Positions 13,901 to 26,741 of a stretch of 64,000 nt of DNA are shown here, piece after piece (position 1 is the stretch's first letter; each line of letters starts with the position of its first letter). The notes beneath the pieces were generated by a model. The model made no database searches. It had not been told where the DNA came from and worked only from the letters and a program-made list of their open reading frames with translations. A program made the position numbers and the translations under genes. Source of the stretch: Paragorgia papillata (Eukaryota > Cnidaria > Anthozoa > Scleralcyonacea > Coralliidae); assembly GCA_035771165.1 (NCBI GenBank), contig JAWNZC010000369.1:248001-312000 (forward strand). The letters run 5' to 3'.

Positions 13901-16900
13901 ACACAAACCAGTAATAGTTGTGAATTTTTGAATTAAAACCAGAGGGCTTCACTCGGGGCGACTCAAGTAAAAAGCGTTTTATTTTGTTCAAAATCTTTTT
14001 TTGCAGTTTAATTCCGAGATAAATTTCCAGCAAAAAGGTGACAGCGTTTTTTTAATATGTCGAGTTTTGCTGATTTTATTGACGACCAAAGTTGAAAATA
14101 CTGTTTTTCGACCACCACTCGGACAAAATAAGTCATAAAATCGAAATCAGGCAATAAATAAAAAAAACGCTGACACCGTTTTGCTGGAAATTTATCTCGG
14201 AATCAAACTGTGAAAAATTTTTTTGAACAAAATAAAACGCTTTGCATGTTCTTAAGTCGCCCCGAGAATGCCCCGAGTGAAGCCCTCTGGTTTTACTTGA
14301 AAATTTTGCAACTGTTATTGGTTTGTGTTTATCGTGAAATCAAATACAACATTGTATAGCTTTCTAACGATATCTATTTTATTTTTGTGGCATAAATTCT
14401 GACGAATTGAGAGCGCTTTACCGAAATGGCCCTGCAAACCTTAATGAAGACCTTAAGCCAATTTCATTTTCTTATTGCATATAAAATTTTGATTTCACTT
14501 CATCCAAAAAATTTAAAAAAATATGCTTAGCTTAAATGCAGTCATCATTCTGAGTATGGCAGTATATGATACAAAATTAGAACCTGTAAATCCGTGATAG
14601 AATCTAGCATTCCAGTGTGAACATCCCAACTGTTGCTACGTGATGGAAGAGCGTTGACTTGTTCTAGTTCATTATCGAGACCTTTTTGAAGTAGTTTGGT
14701 ATCCAACGTAAGCCATCGTTGACGTCTCCATTCATTTTGCTGCTCTTGAATGGCCCTGGACATAGAAAATAAACATTAAAGGGTATTGGCAATAAAAATT
14801 ATTGGCAATAAAGAAGACCTTTTACAATTTTCCCATATCTGTTTTGGTTTTGGAAATATTTCGACCAAAGACAGCGTGCTATCCGCCATCTTGGAATTAT
14901 TTTCGATATGCATGTGACATCATAAGCAGGGTAAAGTGAAATTTTTATCTTGCCAACCTTATGACATTATGAGCTAGAAACTCGATTTTGTTGCCTTTTA
15001 AATCCATTTTAAATTGATACCACAACATTTAAAAAACCTTCCGTGGAAATTTGTTCACCCACGGAGTAGTTTCATCAGGTTTACCCTGCTTGTGACGTCA
15101 CCAATTTCCTAGTTAACTAGACTCAATATTACAACAAGATGGCGGACAGCACGCTGTCTTTGGTCGAAATATTTCAAAACACAAGAAAGATACAGAAAAA
15201 TTACAAAAGGTCTTCTTATACCATTTGACGAGGTCTTTCAAATGGGACAAATTTAATTTTTATTGCCAATACCCTTTAATAAAGGCTTGTGCCCTACACT
15301 GAAGAAAGGCTAGACTAATTGCTGAACTGGAAACCTCCCTCCAGGCTCTATATTCGTTCAAATAATTTAAAGGGTTATCATACGTGCACAAAAACGTTAC
15401 ACCTACCGAAACATATCCCAAACGTTACGAAGGCAATCTAAATCAGAATCCAGTCTATAGAAATAAACGAAATAAAAATATTTCATTAACGATAGTGTTC
15501 TTCAAGAAAAATAGATTTTATGCATAAATCCCAGAACTTGTAAGGGCTATCTAAGTTTTTAAATAACGCACAGATGGCCGTATAAAGATATTAAAAGTAT
15601 TACGTCGTCCTTTTTACAATTTTGCACTTTAAAATGTGAGTAAAATTTCAGCACAGCACAGAACAGGGTAAATCAAAGCAAAACAGCATAGCACAATGCA
15701 AGATAGTGCAGTACAGAATAGCAAAGCATAAAAATATGATTAAATGAAAACAAAGCTGTGAAAAACGAAACGACGTCAAACAGTTTAGAAACAAGTCGTG
15801 AGCATAAACGGAAACGAATTTATAGTACAATACAGCACAGGACAGGACAGCCCAACACAGGGCAGGCCAGGACAGGATAGCACAGCACAGTACAGTTCAG
15901 TACAGCACGGCACAGTACAGCACGGCACAGTACAGTACAGTACAGTACAGTACAGTACAGTACAGTACAGTACAGTACAGTACAGTACAGTACAGTACAG
16001 TACAGTACAGTACAGTACAGTGTATACTTACTGGGGTAAAACTGAGAAGTTAACAACATTTTTCTCGAGAAGTTCCTGCAGTTCAATCAAATCCTATAAT
16101 AAACAAAGAACAATTCTCAGTTCTATATTAACCATTGAATTGATCAGTTGACAGCTCGACGTTCAGCTGTTATTGTATTGTCTTACTGAATACCTTCCAT
16201 CAAAATTTAATATAGACCACTTTCATAATGGCCACCACTTTAAATATTCTTTTATGTGCATCTAAATGAGCCGTTCTGACCCAGTGAACTCGATGTAAGT
16301 TAAAATGTGATACCTGGAACGCTAACGAAGGACCAAAAAGTGAGGCAAGAAGTTCCAGGCCCCTGCGCGGTTTGCAGGTACGATTCAGTCTCCCACAAAA
16401 TGTTTTTTACACGGCCGCCCGTCTTGAGCGAACTGCGAAGGCTCGAAAAAAGGTTTGAAAAAATTATTTATCAGACTAAACGTGCATTTAATGGTTTCCC
16501 ATTGTTGTGCAGCGCTGTTGTTGTTTTATTTACTGTATAGCAGTCCAAAACTATACAGGAAATTAAGCTAGGGATGAAAATAGGCTGAGAAAACAGACGT
16601 TCGGCCTTTTGCTGGCTAGGATGAAAACAGCCAGCCGAAAAGGTGAGAACAAGAGTGAGAAAGCTATTCTTGTACGAGTTTGAAGACGTATTGATACTTT
16701 ATATTTCATAATATACATCTAATGTCATTTTCTTATTTCTGCTCCTTTAATTTCTTGTTCAGTTTTGTTAAACGGCCTTTTGTAACTAATGATATTTTAA
16801 GAAATATAAACTGACAACTTGATTGTTTATTTTTCACGTTTACTCATGGCTAGTTGTTGTTTTCGGTACGAATGCGGAATGCTTTTTAAACAAAACGAAC

Positions 16901-19900
16901 TGATGAAACTGGTACTAACCTAAACGGCATATTCTATACTAAGTTTGTGTTGATTTTTTGTATCCTCTTCGGAGTGATGAAACTCTAATATATATGGTTT
17001 ATAATATAACGAAAATTTGATTTAATTTCTTCACTGACAAACTTCGTGCAGCAACAAATAGACAATCACTGCATAATTAGTTTGGCAGCATAGCACAACC
17101 AATCAAAATTTAAAATGCACGTTTAGCAAAGCGTGATAAAATGATTCAATAAATAATTTTTCAAACCTTTTCGAGCCTTCGCAGTTCGCTCAAGACCGGT
17201 GACCGTGTAAAAAACATTTTGTGGGAGACCATACTGAATCGTACCTGCAAACCGCGCAAGGGCCTGGAACTTTTTGCCTCACTTTTTGCCCCCCGAATGA
17301 CTGGACGTTAGCGTTCCAGGTATCACATTTTAACTTACATCGAGTTCACTGTTCTGACCTCGTTATGAAGCAAAGATCCTTTTGAATTACAGACACACAA
17401 ACGAGGCTAGAAAGGCTTATTAAAATGCACATAAAAGAATATTCAAAGTAGTCGCTTTTATGAAGTGGTCTCTATATAGATATGTTTTTAAAAAGTATCT
17501 TCAATTTCCTACCTGTGCCTCGTTTGCAAGTGTCTCCATTCTTCTCTGATACAGATCCATTATGTTAAAAGCGGTGTATATAAGACATTTTCTATTAAAA
17601 GCTTCCGAGCTCATAAATTCGCGAACGAGAAGGTCGCAACGTTTTCCAAACGCTTTCAACTCCTAAAAAAGAGGAACATAAAGTTACAAATATCCAAATG
17701 TTATCTGGATGTGATTAATTAATATGGTGACGGAATAATAAAGTTCGATAATCAAGCGTAAAAAAAAGAACAGTGTTGATAATGATATTTATTCAGGATT
17801 CCCACGTCACGGAAGTGTTTTTCAGTGGGGTCCTTCAAAAATGATGTACAATAAAGTAGCAATACAATGTCAAATAATGCATATAAAGTATAACACAATA
17901 ACAAACACAATAACAATACAACGTATACAAAAAAGCGGATATAGACTCCTTCAACAATTACAGAATGAGCCGCCTTCCACCATCGATGCCGAGTTCAGCC
18001 CCTTCATGCAGTTCTACTGAAATACAAAAGCTATGCAAAATATATATAAAATATGCAAAATGGCTGAACCCGTCACCATCGGCGGAAAGTGACACATGCA
18101 TCCCGCATTTATTAAAGTTGTCTATATTCTACATAGTAGGTTATTGGATGTTAGTTATAGTTAGTTTCTTTACAAAAGTCTTAAATTTATGTAGAGAATC
18201 AGTGTTTTTAGTCATGATACCCAGATCGTTGAAGTCCTTTGAAGCTTGGTAGGTTGGTTTTTGTTTACCCCAGTTTGTTTTGGCTTTTGGTAGATGTAGG
18301 TTGTTGCTTATTCTTGTGCTATAACTATGAATGTTGTTGAAATGAAAATGTGGTAAACTGCCGAGATTTTTAATAACGAAATATTGACGTTTCGAGTGGA
18401 GCCCTTCATCAGTATTTCATTTCTAAAAATCCCGGCAGTTTAGCAACTTTTCACTCTGCTCTATCCAAAACACTGCCTACGCTTTTTTACACTCTCGCAT
18501 ATGAAAAAACAAGTGTGTTCTCCAATATTCACCAGGCAGTATATTCCTGCCATATAAAGGTGACGCTCGTTGCATGGCGACATAATTTAACAAATCATGT
18601 TTTAATCAAAATTCATGGGAGACGCAAAAAATTTGACCAGACTCTATCACCGGTTCTTGAACTCTACAGGACCGTACGTAAAGGTTCAATATTCAATTTA
18701 TTTTTTTCTCAATTTTGATTAGTATACAATTCCGTAAACAACAAACTAATAGTGATTTAGAACTTTTAAAACTGATAGGCTCAAATCAGCGGGCTAAAAT
18801 ATATTTTAGTCCGCTGAATTCCCCATGTTAGCCCGCAAAATACACCACAATGCCCGATGAAGTTACTATAATACTCTATAATGTCACACAGCTTTATTTA
18901 TCATTTCTCAAAAACAGCATAATTTTAAGTTAGTAAACCGCCTATATATTATTTTTTTAATTAATAAAATATGCCCTCAACTATCGCAAGCTGCTAATTT
19001 TCTCCTCCATATGTGATATGCTCCATTCAATATTTATTGCAAGCACATTAATATGTTTAAACCATACCAAAGTTACACTTTTTTCTTCGGACTGTATTCG
19101 TGGTCCAAGTCGTTGTTTGGCTTGTGCAACTTTCATTTTCAGGTTATTCCATCTAAATAAAAAAACATGTCATACGATGCCATGCCTTTTATTGTTCAGG
19201 CATCCCCTTTTGATTCAGCCCCTTATTTTATGTTAAGTGCCTATGAAACGAAAGTTGTCTTATTTGAAAGAACAGTTAAAATTATAGAGTAACATCTTTT
19301 GCAGTTTTTCGTTTCCTTGCTTTGTTCTTGAGATATTTTAGTTTGTTTGATATGCAAATTAAACATTTTGACGTCGTAGATGCATAATGAGCTATAGGAG
19401 AAGGTTAGATATCTTTTCTATTATCAAAGCAAATTAATTTGAATGAAGCATGTGGATGTGTTTCGCCCACAAGATTAAACATGTAGATCTTCAAGTGATT
19501 ATTACATTTGATAATAGCAAAGATATATTGCACGTGTGACGTCAAAATGTTTAATTTGCATATCAAATAAACTGAAATATCCGTCAAGAACGAAGCAAGG
19601 AAACGAAAAACTGTAAAGGATGTTACTCTATGATTTTAAGTGTTCTTTCAAATAAGACAAACGTAATTTTCGTTTCATAGGCACTTAAGTGATTATGATT
19701 GTATTTATACAAAAGGCGTCTGAAACATCTAGACAAAATAAACGTTTTGCTGCTATAGTTGCAAGATAAATACGCGGCTGCGAGACAAAAGTAATTTAAG
19801 GCGGTCAAAAATTTACTACATCATTCCTTAGTCTCCAAATACAAACAGCTAGACGAGATTAACAGAGCTTTATCTAGTCTTGAGTTTCTCAAATACGTCA

Positions 19901-22900
19901 GTAGACACATGCACACATTGTGTGCCTATTTTTTTCGCTTAGTAGCCATACGATTCTTGACCAGTTAAGCAGCTTCGAGAAGTCTCTGCACGTAAAAATG
20001 AACAGGAATCTTCAATTAAATCTATTTTGTAAAATATCCCTTTTCCAAGCAACATTTGGCATGAATTTATATAAATTATTAAACTGATGCATTCCCATTA
20101 GTGTTAATAGAAGACGTATATTTCGCCCAAATAGAGTCATGTAACGTAATAAAAAAACTTACTTCTGTGGGGCTGCAGCATAAAACTTCTGTGTTGTATC
20201 TGGAAGTTTTTGATCGTATTTCTCCAGCAACATTATGGATCTCTTCATTGCAACAAATTTGCTATCCATTTCGGCCTGCTGAGTGTTAACCTAATAAAAT
20301 ACACGAATACTGAGTTTGATGCAGTGGTCAGCTGAGGATAACCGTGAAGTGAAATTGCATTGACCCTAAATCAGTGCGCCACTTTCAGTAAGATGTCATG
20401 CGCTTTTATACGCGTTAAAAATAGATAATATTAGATATTTTATAAAATAGGCTGCGCCTTACGCACGCTGTGATTGGTCAATTACCGTGTTTATATCAGG
20501 CTAGGTAAACCCGGTTGTGACGTCACGGCACATTTCTTAGCCTTATTTCATAAAAGAAATAGAAAATGGATGCCCTGTGTTTATATAACCTGATGCAAAC
20601 TCGAGTGAGTTTGGGAGAATTCAAAAGGAAAATACATAAACTTTCGAATTCTCCCAACTCACTCTCGTGTTTGCATCAGGCTATATAAACACGGACAGCC
20701 ATTTTATATTTCTTAAATATTAATGGTAATACAATGTGACCTTTAACTGAAATCGGTGCTAACTAAAGTATTGACTAGTCAGACCCAACCCTTACGCCAC
20801 TCCAGTCCGCTACGTGACAGTGCCCCATTAAATTTGGCTGTTTCTGTTTGTTTCTACGGGAATCAAACCTTTCAGGCGACATCTAACCTTAAACTCCAAT
20901 TTGTAAAAGAGGCGTAATTCATAAAGCTATTATACAATGCTGTTTTGAATATTTGAAAATAAGACCCCGTTTACACGATGCCGGTACAATTTGAAAACGG
21001 AACAAAACCATGCCGTTTAGGCCTTGCGTTTACACGATACCGGCACAAAAATGACATGAAAACGGCACAAAATGAAGACGGGTTCCTTGACGGCATGGAA
21101 TGAAAACGGAACACTAACGGTATCGTGTAAACGCCGCCCGTGCCGTAACAGTTTGATGACGGTAATCACGATATATACGACCGCAGTATTCGGGTCAGCA
21201 GTATTCACAAAGTCTTCTCAATTCTCATTGGAAGAGAATAGTCACATGCTAATCCGTCATTATATTATACCGGCACCGTGTAAACGCAAGACTTTTTGAC
21301 CTGTATTTACACACCAGCATGATTTTGTTCCGTTTTCAAATTGTATCGGCATCGTGTAAACGGCGTCTAAGAAGCAAACATAATACGCGACTATTGTATT
21401 GGGCTCTTGCAGGTGATGCCAAAGTCGCCATGTTGGGTGGCAACTTCAAAATACCGACGTTCAGCTTGGGAATACGTGCAAGAGCTCAAGAGCTTCAGGA
21501 TACATTGGATTGGATTACAGAAAAGACTAAAGTTGCCGCTTTTAATAAAAGCAATGGTGTGTTTTGTGAATATTTATATATGTACCTCGTTAAAAATACC
21601 CATCAATCGCATGAAGGAAGTAATGTCCCTTTCTTCGCCAGTAATGGCTTCCACCCCTGGCTCGATGCGCTTGAGAAAGGAATCCAGGTCATTTAATATA
21701 CTTGAAACCTGAAATAAAAAATAAATTCTGTGATACCAAATAATCAAAACTGATAATTGTAAAAATAAACCAGCAAAAAAACTCAATAGCGTTCAAATGC
21801 AACTTTAAAAGAAGTGATACGTTACAGTTTAGCTCTATGATATGGATTTGAGAATTCAAAACTCTATATGTACAGTACAGCCAATTTCGCGCTGTAAACA
21901 TGGTAAGAAACCTCTTCAAAAATGCACGCTGTGATTTTGCCGTCACCGCGATCGCGATTGGACTTGAAACGCGATCGCGTTTGGGTGAAGTGAAAAAGCT
22001 TTATACTGTATATGGTCATGGTGGTGACTGTTGAACAATTTCATTCTCAAAAAAAAATATGTGTTTGTGATGACAATATCAATTTTTGTTCTATTTAAAT
22101 CCTTTCGAGTAATTTCGTTGTCAACTTTTTAAGAAAAGTGTTTGCTGTCCGAAGAAAAACTTCCCCAAACGGCAAACCCTTTTGTCTGTTATTCTCGCAA
22201 ATTATTTGACAGTAAAAAGTGACTGAACAAAGATAGCAAAAATATGGCTCCTTTTTTCATAACGACCGCTGATCTTATTTTACCCTATATTTATTATCTG
22301 ATTGTGGGCTAAGACAGTTCAATCAAGCCAGCTATAAATTCATTTAGCAAAAGGCTGTTAATATATGCCTTGCTAATTAGAGTTAAGGTAGGTTGCAATT
22401 AGGGTTGGGGGGTTAGGATCAGTTTAGTGAGACACGAATCAGCAACTAGGAAAAGCTGTGTCGTTACCGCTAAGAGAGAAAGAACCCATTAACCGCCACC
22501 TTGGATCGCTCACTCTGTCGTTCACTCTGAGTGTGAAGTCTGTGCGAGAAAATAGAATTCCTATAAGGTATTCGTACAGCAAAAAAAAGCAAGCAATCCG
22601 AGAATAATTCATTTGGGACACTAAAGCATCAAATAGCTTTGTTCTTGCTTTTTTAACTACCGTAAGATAAATACCGCTCTTTTCCCCCTCCCCCGGCCAT
22701 CCCCCATACACCAATCAATGTCAATTTCCAGGGACCACTTGAGTTCTATAGCAAACAGAATTTGGGTCACAACCTTGATCGGAAGGGAAAGGGGGGGGCA
22801 CATTTTAAAGATGTATTTAATGTATGCTGTGTCCTCATGTAATCATTCTGCGAAGGTCTGTAAAAAACACTCGCAAGACAAATACTTTCTGGTACAGACT

Positions 22901-25900
22901 TAACAAACGAGCTCAGCCACACAATAGAGGTATGTGTAGATCAGTGGTTAACACACTGTCTGTGCAACACTTTTTTTCTGTCGAAATCCTAAAATCTCAT
23001 TAAAACATGCATCATACCTGGTCAGACAAGTATTTCGTATAGGTAAACATCCATTTGCTTGCATACGTTTGAAGCACTTGTTTAATTGGGCACATGTTTA
23101 CTCTTGTACAGCCCACGTCGCACCAGTCCTTTAGATTGCAGATCTCGTCTCGACTGGTCTAAATAATCAGTAGAGAAACTATTAAAACAAATCATAACCT
23201 ATACAAGAATATTATACCTCACAGTTATATTGTCCCATCAGAGAGTTAGATTTGTACCACGTGACAATGTTTTTTTTTTATGAATAGTCCCACCAGACCT
23301 CGAATTTTCCACTAGTGCACGTCCCGGAGTAAATTACAAATTCGAATACCCGCTTGTCTATGTCACCGATATATTTGAAATTCGAATACCCTGCTCGCCA
23401 ACGTTTTTTTTGTGGAATACGAAATTTCGCTTGAAAGAAAACATCAGTTATGAAAACATGTATAAATATACAATGTTCGGTATAATACATTATTTATACA
23501 CCATTCGCTCGAGGTATTCCACAAAAAATTAACCCTCGGGATAAAACATTATTTAAAGGGTATTGGCAATAAAAATTAAGTTGGCCTCATTTGAAAGAAC
23601 TCGTCAAATCGTATAAGAAGACCTTTTACAATTTTTCCGTATCTGTTTTGGTTTTGGAAATATTTCGACCAAAGACAGCGTACTGTCCGCCATCTTGTTG
23701 TAATATTGGGTCTAATTAACTAGGAAATTGGTGACGTCACAAGCAGGGTAAACCTGATGAAACTACTCCGTGGGTGAACAAATTTCCACGGAAGGCTTTT
23801 TAAATGTTGTGGGTCAATTTAAAATGGAAATAGCGCAACAAAAAATCGAGTTTCTAGCCCATAATGTCATAAGGTTGGCAAGATAAAAATTTCACTTTAC
23901 CCTGCTTATGATGTCACATGCATAATTTTGCATATCGAAAATAATTCCAAGATGGCGGAAAACACGCTGAGTTTGGTCGAAATATTTCCAAAACCAAAAC
24001 AGATACGGAAAAATTGTAAAAGGTCTTCTTATACCATTTGACGAGTTCTTTCAAATGAGATAAACTTAATTTTTATTGCCAATATTAATGCATTATTATT
24101 GCATCCCTGGGGTAATTTTTTGTGCAAAATCCCTCGCTCCAGGTCTATAATAGCGCTCCGCACAAATGACGTCAGTGTTGTCAATGTCAACATGTTTGTC
24201 CGCATTTTTATTAATTCTGAGTTGCCAACAATAGAAAAATTTTCATTGTGAATCCCTTGAGAGTCGATTTTGGTTTGTTTGTCCGCATTTTAGGTTTATA
24301 AATAGCAACTGTGCGCTTCGCTATTTAACAATTATTCGCCGAAGGCGAGGTGAATATCGGTGTATAATAACCGAGACGAAGTCGAGGTTATTATTCACCG
24401 ATATTCACTGAGCCTGAGGCGAATAATTGTTTTAGTATAAATACACATTTTCATACTTTTAGGAACAGCGTTTTCTTTAAAATTGTTAATTTCCTCTTCT
24501 GTCATTGACAAACCGGCTGGCGGCCATTTTGAATAAACGCTGTAAGGTTATTATCGCACGAGATTTTCTATAATCACCTGTGTATTTATACTAATGATAA
24601 TTATTAACCTAGAACGAGGTCTGTATAAGAAATTATAAAATAAGGTGTCCTCTACGCACGCTCTGATTGGCTGGGCCCCGTGCATTTATAAGAGTATGAA
24701 GATCATGAATGACGTAAAATGGCGTAAAGTGGCGTAGGATGGCGTCACCTGGCGGGAAAAGCTAGCGAACCTTCAAAACTATCCCACTTTTAGTTTATAT
24801 TTTCCCCTCTTATTTTATAAAACAAATAAAACATACCGCTCCTGTGCATATGTACTCTTATAAAAGTTCATTTGACGTCATTTGAACACGAAAGAAGTGT
24901 AAAGGCACTCGGCTATCGCCTCGTGTCTCTACTCAACTTCTTTCGTGTTCAAATGACGTCAAACGAACGTTTATAAGAGTACATAAGCACGGAGCTTTAT
25001 GTTTTATTTGTTAAATATCAGACTAAGGTCTTGACAGTACAGATCGAGCCCGTACAGGCGAGGTTCACACAAAAAAGACCGAGGCCTGATACTTTCTCGT
25101 ACTGACCGAATAAACGAGGTTAATAAATCGTTCAATATATGGCTATGTCACGTTTTTCACTAAATGTCCTACTATATTGCGCTAAAACAAAATACTGTTT
25201 TTGTTAAATGTCATAAATGAACTAAGTATTCGGGCCTCGAGTGACTAACCTATACTTAGTTAAAAACTTAGTTTGTCGTGCATTTAGGACTGGGGGCTAA
25301 TCATCCTTACTTGCAGCCAGTGGCTGAACTACGAAGGACGCAGATCAACGTGGCCGTGTCGAGGCATATTAAAGGCGCTCCAGGCTGCCGCCCTACGACA
25401 CAGTTCAGACCACGGATCACAACTTAGATGTTAGGTGTTGATTTTATTTCTAGAGATAAAATAATTTGTTCTCTCCATGCAAAGTAATAGATTAATTTTT
25501 AAAGGGGCAGTAAGATGGAAAATCTTCTACCCAATTTTGATTTTATCTAGAAGTACTTTCCGTATGGGGAAGTATAGCGCTCTTATTAAATCAATATCTC
25601 ATCATGTTCCAGAGATATTCAGGTTTTTGTAACATGCAAACGAGATGCCTTATGATGTCATCTACTCAACACAGATCAAACAAACTTCCCCAAATATGAG
25701 GAATATATCAAGCAATAACTGTGTACATTGCAATGTACCATTCGTACTAGACCAGCTTCAAAGTTTCAGCACACTCTACCTACTAATTCCGTAGATATTC
25801 TTCCTTTACGGAATTAGTGGAATAGATGACGTCATACGGGATCTTATTTGCATTTTTTTAAAACCAAAATATCTTTGGAACAAGATGAGAAACCAGACAG

Positions 25901-26584
25901 TGCTAAAAAGCGGTGCCCTGTGGCGTTCAAAATATCGTGTTAAAAATGTCGCGTCAAAAATATACTATTGATTCCGAACGAACGAACTCACTCACACACA
26001 GAATATAAAGCGGTTTGAAAGTTAGCTGCGCCCGCAAGCCAACTTTCAGGGCACCGCAATTGAAAAAGCGAAGACGCTATTCTTATTTATTTTAAAAACA
26101 CTTCCAAATAAGATCAAAATTGGGATAGACAATTTTGGCGTCTTACTGCCCTTTTAAATGTACTCTAATATACTTACTCTAAATATTTCAATTTCCTTGT
26201 CAAAGTCATCTAAAGATGGGACGTTCGCTGTTTCCAAATCGTTCACCGAATCATGTTTTTTTGGATTAAGAAATGTCTTATCAGATAAACCCAATGCTCC
26301 ACTAACTTCCAAAGAATAAGCGCCAGGAGAGTTACGACTTGAACTTAAATACGAAACAAGACAAATACTCATTAAAAAAACATAAATACAGTTATTCATT
26401 TTAAAATCAGCAGTAGAACGATATAAAAAGACGCTTTAGGATTAGACAATAGCATTTATAACATAGATTTAATACATCATGCAGTTGTCGTGCGTGCTCC
26501 ATTTCTCGATAGAGCACGGGGGAAAAGGGCAAAAGAAAGAGAAAAACACTCACCAAAACCAAAACAAACAAACAAACTACCAAC

Positions 26585-26674
<90 letters not shown>

Positions 26675-26702
26675 CCTGCCTGTCGGTCGGTCAGTCGGTC
26701 TA

Positions 26703-26741
<39 letters not shown>

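Noticed and set aside
15798..16151. 117-residue plus-strand frame rich in Thr, Val, Gln, Tyr and Ser
   Set aside because: It translates the TACAG array and then runs antisense across dynein exon 26.
17662..20163. Direct joining of exon 23 to exon 25
   Set aside because: The phases do not fit (2 to 0) and give an early stop; the 85-bp exon at 19068-19152 resolves it.
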